Shown piece by piece: positions 1-6,601 of a stretch of DNA of 7,050 bases; within the stretch, counting starts at the first letter, position 1, and each line of letters begins with the position of its first letter. The notes under the pieces are model-generated. The model saw only the letters and a program-made list of their open reading frames with translations. It ran no database searches and had not been told where the DNA came from. The stretch comes from Flavobacteriales bacterium (GTDB lineage: Bacteria; Bacteroidota; Bacteroidia; Flavobacteriales_F; PHOS-HE28), in the NCBI GenBank assembly GCA_024640205.1, contig JAHEFL010000080.1, forward strand, positions 1 to 7,050. Reading direction: 5' to 3'. The position numbers and the translations under genes were made by a program.

Positions 1-392
1 CCTTTCAGCGCATCCGCCAACTCCTGAACACTGAACGGATTGGGCGTGGTCCGTGCACCGATCCAGAGCATGTCGACCCCGGCCTCCAGGCAGGCTTCCA
101 CATGCTCGGCCGTGGCAACCTCCGTCATGGTCAGCAATCCCGTTCCCTCTTTCACTTTACGCAGCCAGGGCAAGGCTGCGGCCCCGGCCCCCTCATAGCT
201 GCCTGGTCGGGTGCGCGGCTTCCAAAGCCCGGCCCGGAAGACCCGTGTCGATCCCTGTTCAGCAATGCCCCGAGCTGCTGCAAGCACCTGATCCTCGGTC
301 TCAGCACTGCACGGTCCCGCAATGAGCAGGGGCCTTTTAAGGCCGATACCCCATTCGGTGAAAGGCAAAGGATGCAGCGTCGATCGCGTCAT
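1..392 (-). CDS. DAHP synthase (3-deoxy-7-phosphoheptulonate synthase), N-terminal part; probably bifunctional with chorismate mutase
   Basis: This gene encodes the enzyme that condenses phosphoenolpyruvate with erythrose 4-phosphate, the first step of the cytoplasmic shikimate pathway. The 130 complete codons visible start at an ATG at 392 and stay open to the window edge, so the C-terminus is missing. Seen: LLIAGPCSAET at residues 22-32 (the GPCS motif), VFRAGLWKPRTRPG at 51-64 (the KPRT substrate-binding loop) and WIGARTTPNPF at 110-120. These are hallmarks of the type I-beta, KDO8P-synthase-like DAHP synthases. In Bacteroidota this short N-terminus, starting about 20 residues before the first strand, usually belongs to a protein of about 360 residues that continues into a type II chorismate mutase; that fusion is inferred and cannot be seen here. 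It is the last gene of a same-strand series of five, 83 bases after the STAS-like gene, and may have its own promoter. Symbols for this family vary (aroA, aroF, aroG), so none is assigned. Confidence 0.93.
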   Translation of the reverse strand, partial: MTRSTLHPLPFTEWGIGLKRPLLIAGPCSAETEDQVLAAARGIAEQGSTRVFRAGLWKPRTRPGSYEGAGAAALPWLRKVKEGTGLLTMTEVATAEHVEACLEAGVDMLWIGARTTPNPFSVQELADALK

Positions 393-404
393 GTATCGGA
401 GGAA

Positions 405-412
405 CAAAGTTA
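405..412 (-). promoter_or_regulatory. Candidate Bacteroidota -7 promoter box for the DAHP synthase gene
   Basis: Read on the minus strand the octamer is TAACTTTG, an exact fit to the Bacteroidota sigma-ABfr consensus TAnnTTTG. It ends 12 bases before the ATG at 392, which would give a very short leader. I found no TTG (-33 element) at the expected distance of about 19 bases upstream, so this is a half-site only and may be chance. Confidence 0.35.
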
Positions 413-475
413 GTCCTGCAATGGTGCACGATGTACCCGTTCGATGTCGGCCGGATATGGCCGATGGGCAAGCGG

Positions 476-880
476 CTACTCCGCCACATCAATGCTTGAA
501 AGCCAGGCCCGTGCTTCCTGCTCCTCCAGGAACGTCCTTGCCGGGAAGGGTGGCGCCCAATAGGTGAGGTACATCTTGGTGAACTGCTCGTTGCGCTCGT
601 TGTGCACCACCCAAGCCACGGCCCGTGTATTGGGTTGTGGGATCCGCTCATGGTGGTTCGTAGTGATCACCGGAATATCGAAATCCAACTCCTCGGGGAA
701 AATGAGAAGGGCACAATGCACCCGCCTATCACCAAGTGTCCGGCGCGCCTCCATCAGCGCCGTGATCCCATCCATGTTCAAGGTCACATCAGGTTTGAAA
801 TGAACCTCGATCAAGGTCGGAGAGGTGTACCCCACGAACGCCAGCGGGGTCTCCAGTTCATGGATGTGATCATCCGTCAC
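476..880 (-). CDS. Small STAS/SpoIIAA-like protein (DUF7793-like), function unknown
   Basis: From the chosen GTG at 880 this is a 134-residue protein with no signal peptide or membrane segment, so probably cytoplasmic. The layout suggests a compact alpha/beta domain: a strand (TLIEVHFKPDVTL, residues 22-34), a helix (DGITALMEARRTLG, 37-50), a buried strand (HCALLIFPEEL, 55-65), and a C-terminal PARTFLEEQEARAWL (113-127). The closing 'FPxRxF..E.EAxxWL' pattern and overall size resemble the small STAS/SpoIIAA-like proteins of Bacteroidota. This family call is from memory of the pattern and is moderate. The frame stays open up to a TTG at 991, which would give 171 residues, but that extension crosses an inverted repeat and touches the preceding stop, so I prefer the GTG. 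Its role is unknown; proteins of this fold often act as regulatory or partner-switching modules. Confidence 0.78.
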   Translation of the reverse strand: MTDDHIHELETPLAFVGYTSPTLIEVHFKPDVTLNMDGITALMEARRTLGDRRVHCALLIFPEELDFDIPVITTNHHERIPQPNTRAVAWVVHNERNEQFTKMYLTYWAPPFPARTFLEEQEARAWLSSIDVAE

Positions 881-897
881 AACGGTACAATCTAACC

Positions 898-932
898 CCT
901 TGTGAGGACCATTTGCAAACGGATCCTCAAGG
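898..932. repeat. Imperfect inverted repeat (hairpin), possible terminator of the gene ending at 988
   Basis: The arm at 898-910 (CCTTGTGAGGACC) pairs with 921-932 (GGATCCTCAAGG) around a 10-base loop, giving about 11 base pairs with a short bulge on each side. It lies about 55 bases after the stop of the deiodinase-like gene and just before the likely start of the next one. There is no T-run on either side, so a classic intrinsic terminator is not clear; a transcript-end stabiliser or attenuator is equally possible. Confidence 0.45.
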
Positions 933-987
933 TGTTCCTTCGGAATGCACCAACCGGCCGTCACATGCCATTCGGTGCGGAATGCGA

Positions 988-2313
988 TCAACGGAGCACC
1001 AGACGGGAAGCGCCGGATGACCAGGACCCATCGATCATGACCCGAACGAGGTACTCACCCGCCTGCAATGCGGAAAGATCAAGGTCGTTGGATCCGCGGG
1101 CGATCATCACTTCCCGGCCCAGCAGGTCGAGGATCCGGATCGCCTGCACTGTTCGGTCGGAACGGATCCAAAGCGGTCCGTTCGTGGGGTTCGGGAAGAG
1201 GGCGTAACCGTGATCTTCTCTGACCGATCCGATCCCGACCGTTCCTTCGGAGATACCCCATAGATGTCGGCTGAACTGATTGGTATTGTCGAACACATTG
1301 CGGAACCCGATCCTGATATGGCCGACCGCCGCTTCAGGGCCGGTATAGAAGTAGTAGTGGAAAAGCTGTGTCGCACCCCCGTCCAGCACGATCAGCGCAT
1401 CGTCCACTTCGGGTGTGTAACACACATCCAGGCACAGCGAACCACTCCATCCGGGAGGCTCGTCGTTCTGCATCCGGATCACCTGCACCTGGACCGGATC
1501 GGCCGTCGAATTGTGGATCTCCAAAGTGCCCGTGAGTGTCGTCCCGCTCGGCCCGTACACCGTGTCATTGCTTACCCACTGGATCACGAATGCACCCGGA
1601 TACTCCCCTGCGTCACATTCATCCGGTAGTTCCAAGAACTCTCGGATATCACATTCCATATCATCCGGATACTTGTCATACCACCCATGTTTCACCGCGA
1701 TGATACCATCGGTACCGATCACATAGGCATTGTTCGGAGCAGGACCATAATACTCCCACCAAGCGTTGCAGGGCCCGTCGATGTAAACCGGGGGGGTCAC
1801 GTTCATGCTGTCCATCATCACCTCGACCATCGCCTTTCGTTCACCATAAGTGGTGGGTTGCTGGAACGTGATGCCCGCGGCCAGGTTGGTCGCACCTGGG
1901 TTCACCGCACCGAAATATGGACTGATGTCGATGATCGGGTGGGCCTCGACCGTATACACGATCACGACCTCCAACAGATCGCCGTACAAGGCCTTCATCT
2001 GGTTGATATGCCCGATCCGGTCCCGGTAAACCGGGCAGGTCCAACTCCCAGCCACCATCAACACTGGCTTACCACTTGCCAGGACGGACCCCAGGTGGAA
2101 TGCATTGCCTTCCAGGTCGTACAGCCTGAAGTCAGCTGCCGTATCACCCACATGGTATCCGGCGTTCGCAATACCGCCTACCTGATCCGGAATGGGGCAG
2201 ACCAATTCCGCATCACCTGGAAGGACATCCAAGCCAATGCTTGGCAACAGGTTCTGACCATGCACGCCGGGCAGGAGAGCAAGGCATGGCACCAGGATGA
2301 GAACGGACCTCAT
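988..2313 (-). CDS. Secreted deiodinase/thioredoxin-fold protein with T9SS type A sorting domain
   Basis: This is a 441-residue exported protein. The ATG at 2313 is chosen because it directly begins a signal peptide (basic MR, hydrophobic VLILVPCLALLPG, then VHG before Gln20); an upstream start at 2349 would add 12 polar residues ahead of it. Residues about 54-215 form a thioredoxin-like domain. It has VGDTAADFRLYDLEG (55-69), then AGSWTCPVYR (88-97), IVYTVEAHP (118-126), and VYIDGPCNAW with YG and YVI (176-199). The order GSxTCP, VYxxEAH, then D..xNA..YG...YVI matches the iodothyronine deiodinase family, with Cys93 (codon TGC) where animal enzymes have selenocysteine. Peroxiredoxin-type thioredoxin folds are the alternative. 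Residues about 240-355 look like a beta-sandwich. The end, from FPNPTNG (373-379) to the final LVLR, is a T9SS type A sorting domain. It is cell-surface or extracellular by inference; the substrate is unknown. Confidence 0.9.
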   Translation of the reverse strand: MRSVLILVPCLALLPGVHGQNLLPSIGLDVLPGDAELVCPIPDQVGGIANAGYHVGDTAADFRLYDLEGNAFHLGSVLASGKPVLMVAGSWTCPVYRDRIGHINQMKALYGDLLEVVIVYTVEAHPIIDISPYFGAVNPGATNLAAGITFQQPTTYGERKAMVEVMMDSMNVTPPVYIDGPCNAWWEYYGPAPNNAYVIGTDGIIAVKHGWYDKYPDDMECDIREFLELPDECDAGEYPGAFVIQWVSNDTVYGPSGTTLTGTLEIHNSTADPVQVQVIRMQNDEPPGWSGSLCLDVCYTPEVDDALIVLDGGATQLFHYYFYTGPEAAVGHIRIGFRNVFDNTNQFSRHLWGISEGTVGIGSVREDHGYALFPNPTNGPLWIRSDRTVQAIRILDLLGREVMIARGSNDLDLSALQAGEYLVRVMIDGSWSSGASRLVLR

Positions 2314-2317
2314 GCTA

Positions 2318-2350
2318 CAAAGATGGGACGTGCATGATGCATGATCCAAA
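2318..2350 (-). promoter_or_regulatory. Candidate promoter of the deiodinase-like gene
   Basis: On the minus strand TTTG (2350-2347) is followed by a 21-base spacer and CATCTTTG (2325-2318), which differs from the Bacteroidota -7 consensus TAnnTTTG at one base. Only four bases separate the box from the ATG at 2313, so transcription would begin at or next to the start codon, giving a leaderless or near-leaderless message. The spacer contains a perfect tandem direct repeat of TGCATGA (plus-strand 2331-2344). Both readings are from pattern only. Confidence 0.4.
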
Positions 2351-2404
2351 CACCTTCGAGCGCGAACATGGTCATCGAACCACCATCCTCATTCGTGTTC
2401 ATCA

Positions 2405-2902
2405 TCAACCGGGGTCGGGGCCAGCGGACAACACCCAGTTCAATTCCGTACGGTAGTTCGCGGGATTACCTGCCTCATCCGGGTTGTTCAGGTAACGCTC
2501 CCAGAAGCGCCCCGCGCCTTGATGACCTTCCTTTACCACCCATTCGTTCAATAGGGGCCAGGCCTGTGACAGTCCTTCATAAGGCCCTTGGTACACGGTG
2601 CGCGCGACACGCTCTGCAGGTAGGACCCCGGGCACCACACGCCCTTGAGCTCTGATATCCTTGGGCACGGGAAACCCCAACTCAAAGTCGAACGTGGCTG
2701 AAGGCATTCGCAGGTGATAGGAATACATCGGCCCTGTCGGATGCAGTCCTTGGTCCTTCAGGACAGCCAGGATCTCCTGGATCGCCGGATCCATGAATTT
2801 CGGCATGTCCTTCCCCGGAATATTCAGATGAATGATGGCCGAGCGCTGTTCGGTCGTCCTTGTGATCACGGGTGGATCGATCCTAATGCCTTCTTTCCTC
2901 AT
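2405..2902 (-). CDS. GyrI-like small-molecule-binding domain protein
   Basis: This is a 165-residue, probably cytoplasmic stand-alone GyrI-like (SbmC / AraC effector-binding) domain. Seen: an N-terminal strand before SAIIHLNIPG (21-30), a helix with IQEILAVLKDQGLHPTGPMY (41-60), then FDFELGFPVP (71-80) with the acidic residue typical of the ligand pocket. These are followed by VARTVYQGPYEGLSQAW (99-115) and WERYLNNPDE with TELNWVL (134-158), a standard closing pattern for the family. There is no HTH region, so it is not a full AraC- or MerR-type regulator. Family members bind amphipathic or toxic small molecules, protect gyrase from inhibitors, or occasionally hydrolyse their ligand; the ligand here cannot be read from sequence. 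It starts at the ATG at 2902, 57 bases after the oxidoreductase stop on the same strand, so the two may be co-transcribed. A weak TAACTTCA (2919-2912) is the only promoter-like trace between them. Confidence 0.87.
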   Translation of the reverse strand: MRKEGIRIDPPVITRTTEQRSAIIHLNIPGKDMPKFMDPAIQEILAVLKDQGLHPTGPMYSYHLRMPSATFDFELGFPVPKDIRAQGRVVPGVLPAERVARTVYQGPYEGLSQAWPLLNEWVVKEGHQGAGRFWERYLNNPDEAGNPANYRTELNWVLSAGPDPG

Positions 2903-2959
2903 CGCGAAAATTGAAGTTAGCGGGTTTGAGCGAACCGGCCGGTTGCTTCCAGGAACGGA

Positions 2960-3976
2960 TCACCAGCGAACAACAAGCTTACCGATCGTCCGCCCGCTGG
3001 CCAGGTCTTCATGAGCTGACGCAAGCCGGTCCGCATGATATTCCTCGTGAACATGCGGTCGAAGGATCCCGGCACCATGCGCTTCGACCACCGCCCGCAG
3101 ACATTCCGCGACCACCTCGGGCTTGTGTTCGCTGATGCGTAGCATGTTCACGCCCAGTATGCTCTTGCTCCGCATCATAAGGAAGATGGGCACCACCAGG
3201 CCCATGCGCCACACGAAACGCAGGGTGCCGAACATTCCACTGGACCCACGCTCCGCGCCACCGTACAATACGATGCGCCCTCCGCTGCCCAGGAGCCCCA
3301 TGTCCTTCTTGAACGTGCTACCACCCACCGCATTGAAACTGACGTCCAGACGATGATCGCCCAACAGCTCACGGAGCTTGTTTGCCGGGTCACCGGTATG
3401 CCGGTCGATAGGATGCTGCACACCCATCGCCTTCAGGTGGTCCATTTTCCGCTTGCCCCCGGCCACGCCGAATACTTCACAGCCATCATGCAATGCCAGT
3501 TGTACGAGCAGTTGCCCTACACCACCTGCCGCACTGTGCACCAACACCCGTTGTCCTTTCATGAGCGGGCAGATCACCCTTGCCATGTACCAAGCCGTGC
3601 ACCCCTGCGTTGCCAATGCTGCAGCTTCCCCCAGCGGCATGTCATCCGGTATCACGGCCATGGCCCTGTGGTCGGTGACCGCCATCTCCGCATAGCCACC
3701 GAAACGGGTCATTGCGACCACCCGCTTGCCGATCAGGTCCTTCGGCATTAGCGATCCGCCGCCTTCCACGCGCCCGACCACTTCGTAGCCAAGAATGCTG
3801 GGAACCGGTGGGGCATCGCGGTACAAGCCACGCGCCGCCATCACATCGGCGAAATTCAAACCGAAGCCCTCCACACGGAGCAGTGCCTGGTGTCGAGCCG
3901 GTGCCGGATCCGGATGTTCGCGCAACACGAATCCCTTGTGTGGATCTCCGTGGGAAGTCAGGGTCCAGGCTTGCAT
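2960..3976 (-). CDS. Zinc-independent MDR oxidoreductase, VAT-1/quinone oxidoreductase-like
   Basis: This is a 338-residue medium-chain dehydrogenase/reductase, likely an NADPH-dependent reductase of quinones or other activated carbonyls in the cytoplasm. The GroES-like catalytic domain carries GFGLNFADVMAARGLY (37-52), PSILGYEVVGRVE (59-71) and FGGYAEMAV (92-100). The Rossmann domain carries VLVHSAAGGVGQLLVQLA (144-161), with the AxxGxxG-type nucleotide loop, then DVSFNAVGG (211-219) and GGRIVLYGG (232-240). The structural and catalytic zinc cysteines of alcohol dehydrogenases are absent, as expected for the quinone oxidoreductase branch. The 'SKSILGVNMLRI' stretch (270-281) resembles VAT-1 homologues. 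Length is normal for the family. The ATG at 3976 gives the typical N-terminus (MQAWTLTSHGDP). It is the first gene of the minus-strand series and divergent from cysS. The substrate is not determinable. Confidence 0.92.
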   Translation of the reverse strand: MQAWTLTSHGDPHKGFVLREHPDPAPARHQALLRVEGFGLNFADVMAARGLYRDAPPVPSILGYEVVGRVEGGGSLMPKDLIGKRVVAMTRFGGYAEMAVTDHRAMAVIPDDMPLGEAAALATQGCTAWYMARVICPLMKGQRVLVHSAAGGVGQLLVQLALHDGCEVFGVAGGKRKMDHLKAMGVQHPIDRHTGDPANKLRELLGDHRLDVSFNAVGGSTFKKDMGLLGSGGRIVLYGGAERGSSGMFGTLRFVWRMGLVVPIFLMMRSKSILGVNMLRISEHKPEVVAECLRAVVEAHGAGILRPHVHEEYHADRLASAHEDLASGRTIGKLVVRW

Positions 3977-4031
3977 CGGTGGTCACGTTGAGCGGCGAAG
4001 GTGGGAAGAAGATGCGCTTCAAGGTCGCTCT

Positions 4032-4048
4032 TACCTTCGCAGCGCTGC
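4032..4048 (+). promoter_or_regulatory. Possible cysS promoter box plus adjoining palindrome
   Basis: In the 97-base divergent spacer, TACCTTCG (4032-4039) differs by one base from the Bacteroidota -7 consensus TAnnTTTG. It is joined at its last base to a perfect 10-base palindrome, GCAGCGCTGC (4039-4048). The ATG of cysS follows 25 bases later. No -33 TTG is found at the right spacing. The palindrome could be an operator or a short 5' UTR hairpin, or chance in GC-rich DNA. Confidence 0.25.
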
Positions 4049-4073
4049 AACCAGCGGCATTTCATTGGCACCC

Positions 4074-5567
4074 ATGGCAGAGCTGCGCAAAGGACCGTTC
4101 GTACTTACCAATACGCTTTCCCGGAAGAAGGAGGAGTTCGTTCCCTTGGACCCACCGAACGTAGGTTTTTATTCCTGCGGACCGACCGTGTACAGCGATG
4201 TGCATCTCGGCAATGTCCGGACGTTCATGTCCTTCGATATCCTGTTCCGTTGGCTGAAGCACCTTGGGTACAAGGTGCGTTACGTGCGGAACATCACCGA
4301 TGTGGGCCACCTGCTCGGCGATGCCGCGGACGGCGAGGACCGCATCTCCAAAGGCGCGCGGGCAGAGAAGCTGGAGCCCATGGAGATCGTACAGAAATAC
4401 ACCAATGGCTTCCACGATGTGATGCGGATGTTCAATATCCAACCACCGAGCATCGAACCCACGGCCACCGGCCATATCATCGAGCAGATCGAGATGGTGA
4501 AGCGCATCCTGGCGAACGGTTATGCATACGAGGCTAACGGCTCGGTGTACTTCGATGTGCCGGCCTATGCGAAGAAGTATGCCTATGGCGAGCTGAGCGG
4601 ACGGAAGATCGATGAACTGATGGCCAATACGCGCGGTACGGAAGGGCAGCAGGAGAAAAAGGATCCGCTGGATTTCGCCATCTGGAAAAAAGCCGAGACC
4701 GAGCACCTGATGAAATGGCCCAGCCCCTGGGGGGAAGGTTTTCCCGGCTGGCACCTGGAATGCAGCGTGATGAGCACCAAATACCTGGGGCGCACGTTCG
4801 ATATCCATGGCGGTGGCATGGACCTGAAATTCCCGCACCACGAATGCGAGATCGCACAAAGTGTGGCCGCCGATGGGCAGGTACCGGTGCGTTATTGGAT
4901 CCACACCAATATGCTTACCGTCAACGGCCGCAAAATGGCCAAGAGCGAGGGCAATGGTTTCACACCGCAGGAACTGCTCACCGGTGAACACAAGTTGCTG
5001 GAACGTGGATACAGCGCCATGACCGTTCGCTTCTTCATGCTGCAATGCCATTATGCAAGCACACTGGACTTCAGCAACGCGGCACTACAGGCCGCGGAAA
5101 AGGGACTCGACCGTCTGATGGCGGCGATGAGCACGCTGGGAAAACTGAAACCGGCGACCTCAGCGGAAGAGGTTACCGAGGAAGCCGTGTCGGCATTGGA
5201 GCAACGTTGCTACGATGCGATGAACGACGATCTGAACACGCCTGTGATGATCGCTGAATTGTTCGAAGGTGTCCGGATGATCAATTCCGCGAACGACGGC
5301 AAACTGGCGCTCAGCGAAGGATCCATCGCGCAACTGGACCGGCTGTTCAAACTCATGGTCTTCGACGTGCTCGGACTGCTTGAAGAACAGGACGCTAAGG
5401 GGAACGATGGAGCGATGGACGGGCTGGTGCAGGAATTCATCCGGTTGAGGAATGAAGCCAAGGCACGCAAGGATTTCGCGACGGGTGATGCGATCCGCGA
5501 ACGGCTTTCCGCGCTCGGTATCCTGCTGAAAGACACCAAGGACGGAACCACATGGGAACGCGCATGA
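4074..5567 (+). CDS. cysS: Cysteinyl-tRNA synthetase
   Basis: This class I aminoacyl-tRNA synthetase of 497 residues attaches cysteine to tRNA-Cys in the cytoplasm. Seen in order: [18 protein letters not shown] (34-51), containing Cys35 and the HLGN form of the HIGH motif. Next come GWHLEC (225-230), [17 protein letters not shown] (243-259), and [11 protein letters not shown] (284-294), the KMSKS loop in KMAKS form. Cys35, Cys230, His255 and Glu259 fall where the E. coli enzyme binds its catalytic zinc. The DALR-type helical domain and the C-terminal anticodon region ([11 protein letters not shown], 468-478; [11 protein letters not shown], 485-495) are complete. The frame is open back to 3795, but that part is antisense to the oxidoreductase; the ATG at 4074 gives the usual short N-terminus before [11 protein letters not shown]. 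The last four bases overlap the next gene (ATGA), so they are probably co-transcribed and translationally coupled. Confidence 0.98.
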   Translation: MAELRKGPFVLTNTLSRKKEEFVPLDPPNVGFYSCGPTVYSDVHLGNVRTFMSFDILFRWLKHLGYKVRYVRNITDVGHLLGDAADGEDRISKGARAEKLEPMEIVQKYTNGFHDVMRMFNIQPPSIEPTATGHIIEQIEMVKRILANGYAYEANGSVYFDVPAYAKKYAYGELSGRKIDELMANTRGTEGQQEKKDPLDFAIWKKAETEHLMKWPSPWGEGFPGWHLECSVMSTKYLGRTFDIHGGGMDLKFPHHECEIAQSVAADGQVPVRYWIHTNMLTVNGRKMAKSEGNGFTPQELLTGEHKLLERGYSAMTVRFFMLQCHYASTLDFSNAALQAAEKGLDRLMAAMSTLGKLKPATSAEEVTEEAVSALEQRCYDAMNDDLNTPVMIAELFEGVRMINSANDGKLALSEGSIAQLDRLFKLMVFDVLGLLEEQDAKGNDGAMDGLVQEFIRLRNEAKARKDFATGDAIRERLSALGILLKDTKDGTTWERA

Positions 5568-6583
5568 GCCTATCCCTTGTTCGATCCCTCGGAAAGCCTT
5601 GGTTTCCGATCCTATTGGTCCTCTACTTCCTTCCGGGTTGCGCCCCGGAGCGAACGGATCAACCTGCGACACCGACCAAAACGCTTGCTCCGCTGCCTGC
5701 CACGCCCCTGTTCGACCAGGACAGCGCCTATGCCTTCGTGGCGAAGCAGGTCTCGTTCGGCCCCAGGGTGCCGGGCAGCAAGGCACACCAACAATGTGGT
5801 GACTGGCTGGTGGGCAAATTGAAGGGATACGGTGCGGAGGTGATCGAGCAAACGGGACAGGTCTCCGTGTATACCGGCCAGAAGATCCCCCTGCGCAACA
5901 TCATGGCCCGGTGGAACCCGGAAGCGAAGGACCGGATCCTGCTCTTTGCGCATTGGGACACCAGACCTTTCGCGGATAAGGATGACGAGCGTCGCAACGA
6001 GCCCATCGATGGTGCCAATGACGGTGCTAGCGGCGTGGGACAGTTGCTGGAGATCGCCCGGCACATGGCGGGCAAACAGCATGGACCGGGGGTGGACATC
6101 CTGCTCACCGATGTGGAGGATTACGGACAACCGAGCGGTACCATGGGCATGGATGAGAACAGTGTGGATACCTGGGCGTTGGGTGCGCAGTACTTCGCCA
6201 AGAACCCTCCCGTGCCAGGATATTCGGCACGCTTCGGCATCCTGCTGGACATGACCGGTGCACGGGACGCGCTGTTCTACCGGGAATCGTTGAGCATGCA
6301 GATGGCTCCCGCCATCGTGAACCGGATCTGGAAGACCGCGGCGAGCATGGGTCACGGCGATCGCTTCATCAACGAGACCAAATATTTCGTGGGCACGGAT
6401 GATCACGTGCCGATCAACCGTTACCTGCGCATTCCCAGCACGGACATCATCCAGTACGACCCGGGGACCAAGGGCTTCGGAACCCATTGGCACACGCACG
6501 AGGACAACATGGAGGTGATCGACAAGGAGACCCTGCGCATCGTGGGTCGCGTGGTGTTGGAAGTGGTATGGCAGGAGCGCTGA
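5564..6583 (+). CDS. Glutaminyl-peptide cyclotransferase-like (M28 family) lipoprotein
   Basis: This 339-residue protein probably cyclises N-terminal glutamine of exported proteins to pyroglutamate at the cell envelope. It opens with a lipoprotein signal (hydrophobic FPILLVLYF, then LPGC, lipid-attached Cys26). The mature domain shows FAHWDTRPFAD (128-138), GANDGASGVGQLLE (150-163; Asp153), LLTDVEDYG (180-188; Glu185), GILLDMTGA (225-233), GTDDHVP (277-283) and THWHTHEDN (307-315). These match the single-zinc set of animal-type glutaminyl cyclases (Asp, Glu and the His after Trp) and the catalytic Glu/Asp residues. A classical M28 aminopeptidase is the alternative, but the Trp-His-Thr and DMTGA context favours the cyclase. 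The ATG at 5564 overlaps the cysS stop as ATGA; an in-frame ATG at 5552 would add four residues. It converges with the next gene, with 18 bases between their stops. Confidence 0.9.
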   Translation: MSLSLVRSLGKPWFPILLVLYFLPGCAPERTDQPATPTKTLAPLPATPLFDQDSAYAFVAKQVSFGPRVPGSKAHQQCGDWLVGKLKGYGAEVIEQTGQVSVYTGQKIPLRNIMARWNPEAKDRILLFAHWDTRPFADKDDERRNEPIDGANDGASGVGQLLEIARHMAGKQHGPGVDILLTDVEDYGQPSGTMGMDENSVDTWALGAQYFAKNPPVPGYSARFGILLDMTGARDALFYRESLSMQMAPAIVNRIWKTAASMGHGDRFINETKYFVGTDDHVPINRYLRIPSTDIIQYDPGTKGFGTHWHTHEDNMEVIDKETLRIVGRVVLEVVWQER

Positions 6584-6601
6584 GCCCGTCCAGGAACTCC
6601 T

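Noticed and set aside
53..413. Plus-strand open frames over the DAHP synthase gene
   Set aside because: They are Pro/Arg-rich frames antisense to a clear DAHP synthase reading frame with GPCS and KPRT motifs.
2035..2037. Possible selenocysteine at the deiodinase active site
   Set aside because: The codon is TGC (Cys), not TGA, and there is no need for a selenocysteine insertion element.
1687..2337. A 216-codon open frame on the plus strand opposite the deiodinase-like gene
   Set aside because: It is His- and Asp-rich with no domain and lies wholly antisense to a gene with signal peptide, fold motifs and sorting domain.
3642..4022. A 126-codon minus-strand frame overlapping the start of the oxidoreductase
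   Set aside because: It is in a different frame from the oxidoreductase over the same codons, and its Arg/Gly-rich translation is typical of a frame-shifted shadow.
3795..4073. A 93-residue N-terminal extension of cysteinyl-tRNA synthetase
   Set aside because: The open frame runs back antisense to the oxidoreductase, is basic and low in complexity, and CysRS normally starts just before the [15 protein letters not shown] segment.
4062..5051. A 329-codon open frame on the minus strand opposite cysS
   Set aside because: It is antisense to an unmistakable, complete cysS; its translation is rich in His, Leu and Arg with no recognisable motif, as expected of a shadow frame in GC-rich coding DNA.
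5612..6499. A 295-codon open frame on the minus strand opposite the glutaminyl cyclase gene
   Set aside because: It mirrors a gene whose zinc and catalytic motifs are all intact; the translation shows no family pattern.
6584..6601. Bidirectional terminator between the convergent cyclase and CHU_C genes
   Set aside because: The 18-base gap has only a weak AGGAG/CTCCT pairing that reaches into the coding end, and no T-run; not enough to call.
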